Source: an uncultured Spirochaetaceae bacterium (lineage in GTDB: Bacteria > Spirochaetota > Spirochaetia > Treponematales > Treponemataceae). Taken from it: a DNA stretch of 11,095 nucleotides. The DNA lies in the NCBI GenBank assembly GCA_902797925.1, contig CADBUT010000313.1:1-11095 (forward strand), read 5' to 3'. Shown piece by piece: positions 4,981-10,766 of the stretch. Every line of letters starts with the position of its first letter. Position 1 is the stretch's first letter. The position numbers were made by a program, and so were the translations under genes. Under the pieces are notes generated by a model. It did no database searches, was not told the DNA's origin, and worked only from the letters and a program-made list of their open reading frames with translations.

Positions 4981-5002
4981 TTGCTGAGCGGAGTCGAAGC
5001 AA
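4981..5002. repeat. Palindromic repeat, TGAGCGNAGTCGA family
   Basis: TTGCT (4981-4985) and AGCAA (4998-5002) flank GAGCGGAGTCGA. The loop motif is the same as at 1427-1438 (one base different), while the arm bases differ but stay complementary. Confidence 0.55.
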
Positions 5003-5015
5003 GCGAGCGTCAGAG

Positions 5016-5038
5016 ATTATCGGGTCAAGCCCGATAAT
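5016..5038. repeat. Palindromic repeat, copy D (ATTATCGGG/CCCGATAAT)
   Basis: A perfect 9-bp stem with loop TCAAG is preceded by AG and followed by GACA. In reverse complement it reads TGTCATTATCGGG, CTTGA, CCCGATAATCT, the clearest full copy of the family. It ends 48 bases before the fprA start. Confidence 0.65.
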
Positions 5039-5086
5039 GACACTTTAAGCTCATTAGGCAGCCAATGACAAAAACGAAGGAAAATC

Positions 5087-6244
5087 ATGGAAATTTCTAA
5101 GGATATTAAATACGTCGGTGTAGACGACCACAAGATTGATTTGTTTGAAGGGCAGTTTGTCGTGCCGAACGGCATGGCATACAACTCTTATGTGATTCTG
5201 GACGAAAAGATTGCCGTAATGGATTCTGTAGATGCTAATTTCGGCAAAGAGTGGCTCGCCAACGTCAAGTCTGTGCTTGACGGCAAGAAGCCCGATTATC
5301 TTGTAGTTCAGCACATGGAAATGGACCATTCTGCAAACATTCTTGCTTTTACCAAGGAATTTCCAGAAGCCAAAATCGTTGCTTCAAAAATGGCCTTCGT
5401 CATCATGAAAAGCTATTTTGAAACTGATTTTCCTGAAAAGCAGGTGGTTGTCGCCGACGGCTCAAAGATTGAGCTTGGCAGGCACGTGCTTAATTTTATA
5501 ACTGCGCCGAACGTGCATTGGCCTGAAGTTATCATGACTTATGAAAGCACTGAGAAAGTGCTTTTTGCGGCAGATGCTTTCGGCAAGTTCGGTGCAAACG
5601 ATGTAGAAGACCCGGAAGGCTGGGCGTGCGAAGCGCGACGCTATTACTTTGGCATTGTGGGCAAGTTCGGCGATTTTGTGCAGGCGCTGCTCAAGAAGGC
5701 TGCCGCCCTCGACATAAAGACAATCTGTTCTTTGCACGGCCCTGTGCTTAACAGCGACATCGGCTATTACGTCAATCTTTACGATATTTGGTCGTCTTAC
5801 GGCGTTGAGTCAGAAGGCACGATGATTGCGTATACTTCGGTTTACGGCAACACAAAGCAGGTTGTCGAAAAGCTTGCTGAAATGCTCAAGGCGAAAGGCT
5901 GCAAGAAAGTTGTGGTCGCAGACCTTGCCCGCGAAGATTTGCACGAATGTATTGAAGACGCGTTCCGTTACGGTAAGCTGATTCTGGCTTCTACAACATA
6001 TTGTGGCGGCGTGTTCCCAAAGATGTGCGAATTTATCGAGAACTTGACGGAACGCAATTACCAGAAGCGCAAAATTGCATTTGTCGAAAACGGTTCGTGG
6101 GGACCGCAGGCTGCAAAGACAATGGCTTCTCTTTTTGCGGAATCTAAAGACATTACATTTGCGGCAAACAAGGTCACTGTAAAGATTTCCATGAAAGCCG
6201 ATACAATAGCGCAGCTTGAAAAGCTCGCCGACGAGATGAAATAA
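5087..6244 (+). CDS. fprA: FprA/Roo-type flavodiiron protein (O2 or NO reductase)
   Basis: This 385-residue cytoplasmic protein reduces O2 to water, or NO to N2O, with electrons usually delivered by rubredoxin. Residues 1 to about 240 form the metallo-beta-lactamase-like diiron domain with H76-x-E78-x-D80-H81 (HMEMDH), H144, D163 (FAADAFG) and H217 (SLHGP): all seven usual ligand positions appear present. Residues 245-385 form a flavodoxin domain, with the FMN phosphate loop TSVYGNT at 250-256 and later STTYCGG and ENGSWGP segments. No extra rubredoxin domain is fused, so this is the simple class A form. AAGGA sits 5 bases before the ATG. It is the last gene of the oxygen-defence cluster, 258 bases after rbr across a repeat-rich gap, and a terminator follows at once. 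Which substrate is physiological cannot be told from sequence. Confidence 0.95.
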   Translation: MEISKDIKYVGVDDHKIDLFEGQFVVPNGMAYNSYVILDEKIAVMDSVDANFGKEWLANVKSVLDGKKPDYLVVQHMEMDHSANILAFTKEFPEAKIVASKMAFVIMKSYFETDFPEKQVVVADGSKIELGRHVLNFITAPNVHWPEVIMTYESTEKVLFAADAFGKFGANDVEDPEGWACEARRYYFGIVGKFGDFVQALLKKAAALDIKTICSLHGPVLNSDIGYYVNLYDIWSSYGVESEGTMIAYTSVYGNTKQVVEKLAEMLKAKGCKKVVVADLAREDLHECIEDAFRYGKLILASTTYCGGVFPKMCEFIENLTERNYQKRKIAFVENGSWGPQAAKTMASLFAESKDITFAANKVTVKISMKADTIAQLEKLADEMK

Positions 6245-6247
6245 GAC

Positions 6248-6281
6248 AAAACCCCAGACCAAGCTGTCCGGGGCTTTTTTA
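6248..6281 (+). terminator. Rho-independent terminator of the oxygen-defence cluster
   Basis: CCCCAGAC (6252-6259) pairs with GTCCGGGG (6266-6273) with one mismatch and a 6-base loop, followed by a C and six T. It begins a few bases after the fprA stop. The AAAA before the stem gives only a short T-run on the other strand, so use by the converging PH gene is possible but weak. Confidence 0.85.
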
Positions 6282-6320
6282 TTTTATATAGAAAAGTTCT
6301 CTTTTTTTGTGCAGTACATT

Positions 6321-6701
6321 TTACAGTACATATGTTGAAATGATTTTTCCAATTTGGCAGATGTCAACATTACCTTTGAATTCAAACTGGGCTGTGAATC
6401 CATTCGCATATTGAATGAATAACTCCGAATCAGGAACAATTTCCATAAATCCTTGCGTTTGAATTTCGAAAAACTGTATAGTTGAATATGGAAGTGTTGA
6501 GAAAGATTTTCTTTTTCCTGTTATGCCTTGTACATCAATAGAAATAATTCTTTTATTGGTGAAAACTACTTGATCTCTAAATGTTTTGAAAGCACACAGA
6601 AGTTCTTCACCTTCAATAAGAAATGTTTGAATTTCATTACGTACTTCTGAAATTTCAATTGGCTTTAAATCAAAAACACTATTTTTGTTAAAATTTATCA
6701 T
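6321..6701 (-). CDS. Small bacterial PH-like domain protein (bPH_5/DUF1696 type)
   Basis: This 126-residue protein is read leftwards and has no signal peptide or membrane helix. The core is LLCAFKTFRDQVVFTNKRII, then IDVQGITGKR at about 55-64 and FSTLPYSTIQFFEI at 67-80. These match my memory of the small PH-like family once called DUF1696, whose members show 'RD...FTNKRLI..D.QG.TGKK....IPY..I..F.....G'. Function is unknown; the fold often serves in protein or membrane contacts and oligomerisation. AAGGAG lies 7 bases before the ATG. It has a strong promoter of its own and is divergent from an Xre regulator across a palindrome-bearing spacer, so that regulator may control it (inference). The region is AT-richer than the fprA gene beside it. 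Confidence 0.8.
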   Translation of the reverse strand: MINFNKNSVFDLKPIEISEVRNEIQTFLIEGEELLCAFKTFRDQVVFTNKRIISIDVQGITGKRKSFSTLPYSTIQFFEIQTQGFMEIVPDSELFIQYANGFTAQFEFKGNVDICQIGKIISTYVL

Positions 6702-6730
6702 ATCTTGTCTCCTTTCAGATTTATTGTTTG

Positions 6731-6759
6731 AAAATATGTCGAATAATTTATCTTGTCAA
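6731..6759 (-). promoter_or_regulatory. Promoter of the PH-like gene
   Basis: On the minus strand, TTGACA (6754-6759), a 17-base spacer and TATTTT (6731-6736) form a good sigma-70 promoter. It is about 30 bases upstream of the gene's start. Confidence 0.65.
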
Positions 6760-6760
6760 C

Positions 6761-6798
6761 GATATACAGTATGCTTTCTAATGTGCGTAAAGTATATC
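6761..6798. promoter_or_regulatory. Separated inverted repeat GATATAC...GTATATC
   Basis: GATATAC (6761-6767) and GTATATC (6792-6798) are perfect 7-bp inverted repeats 24 bases apart. They lie just upstream of the -35 of the PH-like gene's promoter, a position where a regulator could bind. Confidence 0.35.
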
Positions 6799-6803
6799 TA
6801 CAG

Positions 6804-6829
6804 CATTTATTATACATCTATAATAAATG
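6804..6829. promoter_or_regulatory. Perfect 26-base palindrome, probable operator
   Basis: CATTTATTATA (6804-6814), CATC and TATAATAAATG (6819-6829) have perfect 11-bp arms. Each strand contains a TATAAT within it. It lies between the divergent PH-like gene and the Xre regulator, so it is a likely binding site of that regulator, or a hairpin at the start of the xre message. Confidence 0.5.
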
Positions 6830-6910
6830 TGTGTAAATAAAAATATTATGCTGATGTACGTCTGTATTAGATGTTTGTAATCATTGAAACATCGCCATAC
6901 TGTGTGTATT

Positions 6911-7231
6911 GTGGAACTTCGGAAAGTATTCATTAGAAATTTGAAATATTACAGAAAGCAGAAAGGTTTCCGCCAGATTGATTTGGCTTTGGAGATAAAT
7001 AAGGGCTACAATTATATAAACAGCATCGAAAACGAAAAATATTTTCCGTCGCCAGAAACAATCGAGCAGATTGCAGCTGTTCTTGAAGTAGAGCCGATGG
7101 AGCTTTTTAACCGAGAAGAGCCTCAGAGTTCAGCAACAGAAGAGAATCTTAAAATCAAGCTGGATAGCATAGAAAATCAGCTGAAAAAAGAAATAGTATC
7201 AAAAATTGAGGCAATCTTTAAAAGCAGCTGA
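6911..7231 (+). CDS. Xre-family regulator with C-terminal coiled-coil tail
   Basis: This 106-residue protein has an N-terminal Cro/C1 helix-turn-helix: LRKVFIRNLKYYRKQKGFRQ leads into DLALEINKGYNYINSIENEK, with the DNA-reading part at about residues 21-42. FPSPETIEQIAAVLEVEPMELF (46-66) completes the domain. Residues 75-103 are rich in K, E, I and L with heptad-like spacing and probably form a coiled coil for oligomerisation. I place the start at the GTG at 6911 because similar proteins begin at this M-E/K-L-R position. Other in-frame starts are GTG 6902 and TTG 6884. None has a visible ribosome binding site, which is unusual in this window. It is divergent from the PH-like gene across a 26-base palindrome, its probable operator (inference). 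Confidence 0.85.
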   Translation: MELRKVFIRNLKYYRKQKGFRQIDLALEINKGYNYINSIENEKYFPSPETIEQIAAVLEVEPMELFNREEPQSSATEENLKIKLDSIENQLKKEIVSKIEAIFKSS

Positions 7232-7354
7232 TAATCTTTTCTTTTACAAATAATACCATGTTTGCAACATCATCTTGCAATATCACAGAGGTTTCCTCTA
7301 GTTTTCATTCACAAAAGCGTTTTCAATTTGAGTTTCTTCAATTACAATGAGTTT

Positions 7355-8806
7355 ATGACAAACAAACTGGCTAAACGGATTTGCTGCGCTGCGGTGATGG
7401 TGCTTCTGATGCTCGTGCAGGCGGGCGCGGTTTTTGCTGAAACAAGATATTACCCGATTAACGAGATTAAGCTGACGACATCAGACAAAAAGACTGTAAA
7501 AGTGACGGTGACGCTCGCGTATGATTCGGCTGACGAAAAGCAGCTGAAGAACTACGGCGGTGCAATTCCTCTGCGGCTCAAGCTTGTCGTGTTGAAGAAC
7601 CACACATACGCGCAGATGCTCGATTCGGCGCTGGTTATTGCTGAAATAAAGGAATATCTTGAAACGGAGATTTTCGATTACCCGGTGATTAATGCCATTG
7701 AGTACGTGTGCCGCGACAAAAGCTCGGCTGTTGTTGCAAAGCAGACTATTTCGTACACAACTGCCGTGGCAAGAGCCAGAGAAGAAAATCATTCTGTGGT
7801 TATTGAGCGGCCGTCTACGTCGGTTTTCAGCTCTAACAGAACTGCACAGAAGCCGGAGCCGGGCGCTCAATCTGCAAAGACAGAGCCGCAGTCAGCGGCG
7901 AAAAATCAGACACAGCAGCCGGCGAAGCAATCTGGCAGCAGTTCAGATGATGCCGAAAGAACGGTGACTGTCACAATTCCGGCCGGAACTTCGTCTGACG
8001 ACATAGACTGGAACATGATATTTGATTCAATCTTTGCGCCGCAAGAAAGCTCTTCTGTTGAGATTAACCCCAACGGCATGACTGTGGAAACGCGCATAAG
8101 CGTGCCTGAAGGCTATGAGCGTGTGCCTGTTGAAAAAGGCTCTTACGAAGAGTTTTACCGCAAGCTGCCGCTCAAATCTGCTGACGCGAAAGTCTATTAC
8201 TACGACGGTCAGCTAAAGCGCAACAGCTATCACGCTGCCGTTTACGATTTTCCGAACCTTAGCGAAGATTTGCTTCAATGCGCAGACGCCTGCATGAAAA
8301 TGCGCGCCGAATATTATTATGCGCGCGGCGAATACGATAAAATCGGCTTTAACGCAGAGAGCGGAATTTATCTGCCGTTCAAAAAATTTATGGAAGGCTA
8401 CCGCCTTACGGGCAGCGGCTGGAAAAGCGGCTATGCAAAGGGCAGTTCGCGGAAAATTTTTGACGAATATCTCCGCATTGTTTACAGCTATGCGAGCACG
8501 CGCTCTATGGCAAAAGAAATTGTGCCAATCGACATAAAAGATTTGCGCATCGGCGATGTGTTCGTGCAGAGCGGAAATCCGGGGCACGCGGTTTTTGTAA
8601 CAGACATGGCGGTTGACAAAAAGACCGGCAAAAAGATTATGCTTTTAGGGCAGGGCTACATGCCGGCGCAAGACCTGCATATAATAGAAAGCTTTGAATC
8701 TATTTCGCCGTGGTTCACCGTCGAAGACAAGCCGCTCAGCTACGCCGGCTACTCTTTCCCCAAAGGCTGCCAAGGCCGCTGGCCAGAAAGAGGCGTTTCG
8801 CAATAG
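7355..8806 (+). CDS. Secreted DUF4846-domain protein with unique N-terminal region
   Basis: This 483-residue exported protein has a signal peptide at 1-28, cleaved after GAVFA. Residues 29-157 are an unrecognised mixed beta/alpha region beginning ETRYYPINEIKLTT. Residues about 158-199 are a flexible linker rich in Q, S, K and A. From about 250 to 470 there is a DUF4846 domain: SVPEGYERVPV, YYDGQLK, DLLQCADACMKMRAEY near 305-320, DEYLRIVYSYAST, GDVFV...PGHAVFVTD (G400, H411, D417) and LLGQGYMPAQDLH (to H442). The conserved Cys, His and Asp recall a papain-like (NlpC/P60-like) hydrolase layout, but catalysis is not shown. The ATG at 7355 is chosen over an upstream TTG (7262) because the signal peptide begins there; no good ribosome binding site precedes it. 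The next gene starts 27 bases on, suggesting an operon. Confidence 0.8.
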   Translation: MTNKLAKRICCAAVMVLLMLVQAGAVFAETRYYPINEIKLTTSDKKTVKVTVTLAYDSADEKQLKNYGGAIPLRLKLVVLKNHTYAQMLDSALVIAEIKEYLETEIFDYPVINAIEYVCRDKSSAVVAKQTISYTTAVARAREENHSVVIERPSTSVFSSNRTAQKPEPGAQSAKTEPQSAAKNQTQQPAKQSGSSSDDAERTVTVTIPAGTSSDDIDWNMIFDSIFAPQESSSVEINPNGMTVETRISVPEGYERVPVEKGSYEEFYRKLPLKSADAKVYYYDGQLKRNSYHAAVYDFPNLSEDLLQCADACMKMRAEYYYARGEYDKIGFNAESGIYLPFKKFMEGYRLTGSGWKSGYAKGSSRKIFDEYLRIVYSYASTRSMAKEIVPIDIKDLRIGDVFVQSGNPGHAVFVTDMAVDKKTGKKIMLLGQGYMPAQDLHIIESFESISPWFTVEDKPLSYAGYSFPKGCQGRWPERGVSQ

Positions 8807-8833
8807 ATAAATCTAATAAAGGGAAAATATAAA

Positions 8834-9703
8834 ATGGATTTCGTTTCAAATTCTTTTAAGACAAAGGCTACATTATTTTTTTATCTTACTTTTTGTCTGT
8901 TTGTTATTGTTTTTCTCGTGGTTATGTTGCCAGAGGAATTAAACGGCGTTGGCATTGCAACGTTTTTCATTCTCACTATACTCGAAATTGTACTGCTTGG
9001 ATTGATTTTACAAGTCAGACTATCTTTTAAAATTGAGAATAATTCGCTGTTAGTAAAGAGGTTTGGTAAAATCATAAAATATGATTTTAGTGAACTTCAA
9101 AATTTGCGATTTCGTGCTTTTGGAGAAATTCCAATATACAAATTTATCTTTGATGGAGAAAAAAGAGCTTTTTATTTAATATTAGATGAAAAAACGAAAA
9201 ATATGTTTGAAACCTTTTTTGGAACATTCTTTCAAGAGTTTTTCAAACAAAAATGCAACGAATTTGAAAACACAAGCCGAAATTTAGCAGTTCCAAAAAA
9301 GATGAAACGTAATGCATATATTATAGATTTTTGTTCTTTTGTATTTGGATTTGTTTCTTTGATTCCTTTTTCCCGATTTTATTTTGGTACTATTTTAGGT
9401 TTGGTTTTAATTGTTTTCACTGTTTCAAGTTTTATCAAACAGATTAAGCTTTTCCGTAAAGCTGAAAAGAATAATTTTATAGACAAAGACGGTCTTCACA
9501 TTGGTGAAAGGCTGATTTCATTTGCTGAAATAACAGCAATTGAACAATTTCAAAAACTATGGTCTGGTGAGGAGCTTGTGTATTTCAAAACAAATAAAGA
9601 AATATACGTTTTCCCAATGGCGTGTATGCAAGGTGATTTTGTGTATCAAAGCTATTTAATGGAAAAAATAAAAAAGCAAGAAGTTGATTCTGAGCAAGCG
9701 TAG
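8834..9703 (+). CDS. Membrane protein with two repeats of two helices plus a PH-like domain (unrecognised)
   Basis: I do not recognise a named family for this 289-residue protein. Hydrophobic segments lie at about 13-31 and 38-60, then a beta-rich stretch at 62-135 (SFKIENNSLLVKRFGKIIKY, DFSELQNLRFRAF). A second pair of hydrophobic segments lies at about 161-178 and 183-200, followed by a second beta-rich stretch at 205-280 (IDKDGLHIGERLISFAEITA, then KEIYVF). The layout suggests an internally duplicated membrane protein with cytoplasmic PH-like domains, comparable in outline to YdbS/YdbT-type proteins; this is a fold guess. A weak AAAGGGA lies about 10 bases before the ATG. It follows the DUF4846 gene by 27 bases and converges on the tRNA gene. 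Its base composition is clearly AT-richer than the DUF4846 gene. Confidence 0.7.
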   Translation: MDFVSNSFKTKATLFFYLTFCLFVIVFLVVMLPEELNGVGIATFFILTILEIVLLGLILQVRLSFKIENNSLLVKRFGKIIKYDFSELQNLRFRAFGEIPIYKFIFDGEKRAFYLILDEKTKNMFETFFGTFFQEFFKQKCNEFENTSRNLAVPKKMKRNAYIIDFCSFVFGFVSLIPFSRFYFGTILGLVLIVFTVSSFIKQIKLFRKAEKNNFIDKDGLHIGERLISFAEITAIEQFQKLWSGEELVYFKTNKEIYVFPMACMQGDFVYQSYLMEKIKKQEVDSEQA

Positions 9704-9723
9704 CAGGGCGCAAGTTTTATTAT

Positions 9724-9743
9724 TTATTTTCAGCTTAAAATAA
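9724..9743. terminator. Weak AT-only hairpin between converging genes
   Basis: TTATTTT (9724-9730), loop CAGCTT and AAAATAA (9737-9743) form a 7-bp stem without G-C pairs. It lies between the membrane protein gene and the 3' end of the tRNA and overlaps the tRNA discriminator base. It may help termination in either direction, but weakly. Confidence 0.25.
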
Positions 9744-9814
9744 GCGGTTGACGGGAGTCGGACCCGCGTCTCGGGCTTGGGAAGCCCGGATAATAGCCGT
9801 TATATGACAACCGC
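9743..9814 (-). tRNA. tRNA-Gly (anticodon CCC)
   Basis: Read on the minus strand, the acceptor stem GCGGTTG pairs perfectly with CAACCGC. The D arm is ATAT-AACGGC-TATTAT, of the small glycine type. The anticodon stem CGGGC/GCCCG carries loop TTCCCAA, giving anticodon CCC (9779-9781), which reads GGG. The variable loop is 4 bases. The T stem GCGGG/CCCGT has loop TCCGACT. The discriminator is T at 9743, the base expected for bacterial glycine tRNA. CCA is not encoded and must be added by nucleotidyltransferase. The T loop has C where the usual TTC has its second T (position 55), which is unusual. The gene stands alone with its own promoter. Confidence 0.93.
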
Positions 9815-9828
9815 AAAAAATCATATAG

Positions 9829-9857
9829 AACATATCAAAGACAGACACGAAATTCAA
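9829..9857 (-). promoter_or_regulatory. Promoter of tRNA-Gly
   Basis: On the minus strand, TTGAAT (9852-9857), a 17-base spacer and TATGTT (9829-9834) lie 14 bases upstream of the mature tRNA. The 5' leader would be very short and removed by RNase P. Confidence 0.6.
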
Positions 9858-9877
9858 CCGTTTTGTAAATAATTCGA

Positions 9878-9906
9878 TTGACTTCGAGGCGTTTCAGAAA
9901 TAAACT
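9878..9906 (+). promoter_or_regulatory. Promoter of the secreted-protein pair
   Basis: TTGACT (9878-9883), a 17-base spacer and TAAACT (9901-9906) lie 30 bases before the ATG at 9936. The 12 bases AATTCGATTGAC at 9871-9882 are identical to those around the -35 of the perR promoter. Confidence 0.6.
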
Positions 9907-9935
9907 AGCGCATAACTAAACGGAGTTTCTTATAA

Positions 9936-10766
9936 ATGAAGAATAAATTGAAAGCGGTTTTGCTTGGCTTGCTTTTGTGCGTTTGCGCAAATGTTTTTGC
10001 GGCAGAACAAATCACGCTGGAAGGTAAAAACGAGTATAACGGCATATCTGAAAAATTTGTGTTTCAGCCGGAAGACGCGCAGTTCAAGCAGTATCAATAT
10101 GCCATAGTTCATTTTGATGAAGCCGGAAAACAGCGGAAAATTTCGTATTATCTTTCGGAATCGCTTCAAAAAGAATCGGGCTTTGAATATCAGGAAGAAG
10201 TTTTTGAAAACGGCGCAATTGCCGAATACAGATGCATTTTTTCTGACAAAGAATTTGCCAAAAAAGGCATACGCTGTCAGATTGAAAAAGTAGACGCTTC
10301 AGACAAGCCTTATATGTACGGTCTTTCAGACGGAGTGCGCACGGCATATTTTCCGGCTGATTTTTTCTTGATTCAGTATCCGTGCTATAATTTGAAGTAT
10401 CTTCATGCACTGTTTTTTAGCGCTGACGGTGCAAAGGGCAACCGCTATGTTTTCAGCAATAAGCTTGCGAAAGGTGCTACTTTTGTTAAGATTGTTTCTG
10501 ACGTTGAGCCGCTTTCAAATTACGATGCCGGGCATGTTGTCAAATTTTCAAATTTTGTGGGAAACGGACAAATTACTGAGATTTATAACTGCAAAGTTCG
10601 TGTTTCTGCTGCCGGCAAAGAGTATACGGCATATATTCAGAAGAATTTTGCGGCCGGCATAAAAAAGAACATGTACTGCTTCCTCGGCTATTGTACTTTG
10701 GGCTTTAACGAAAACCTCTATCTTTTTGCAACTGCTTTTGTTGAGCCGCAAAAGGCAGGTTCATGA
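9936..10766 (+). CDS. Secreted protein of unknown function
   Basis: This is a 276-residue protein that I do not recognise. Residues 1-23 are a signal peptide (MKNKLKAVLLGLLLCVCANV, then FAA and E), with cleavage after VFA or VFAA; there is no proper lipobox, so it is probably not a lipoprotein. The mature part is rich in aromatic residues and alternating hydrophobic and polar residues (YQYAIVHFDEAGKQRKISYY, RYVFSNKLAKGATFVKIVSD, EYTAYIQKNF), which suggests a mostly beta fold. GGAG lies 10 bases before the ATG, a rather long spacing. Its stop overlaps the start of the next secreted-protein gene (ATGA), so the two are made together and may act together in the periplasm or outside the cell. Confidence 0.75.
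   Translation: MKNKLKAVLLGLLLCVCANVFAAEQITLEGKNEYNGISEKFVFQPEDAQFKQYQYAIVHFDEAGKQRKISYYLSESLQKESGFEYQEEVFENGAIAEYRCIFSDKEFAKKGIRCQIEKVDASDKPYMYGLSDGVRTAYFPADFFLIQYPCYNLKYLHALFFSADGAKGNRYVFSNKLAKGATFVKIVSDVEPLSNYDAGHVVKFSNFVGNGQITEIYNCKVRVSAAGKEYTAYIQKNFAAGIKKNMYCFLGYCTLGFNENLYLFATAFVEPQKAGS

Noticed and set aside
7262..7354. Upstream TTG start for the DUF4846 gene
   Set aside because: The signal peptide starts at the ATG at 7355; the extra residues would bury it.
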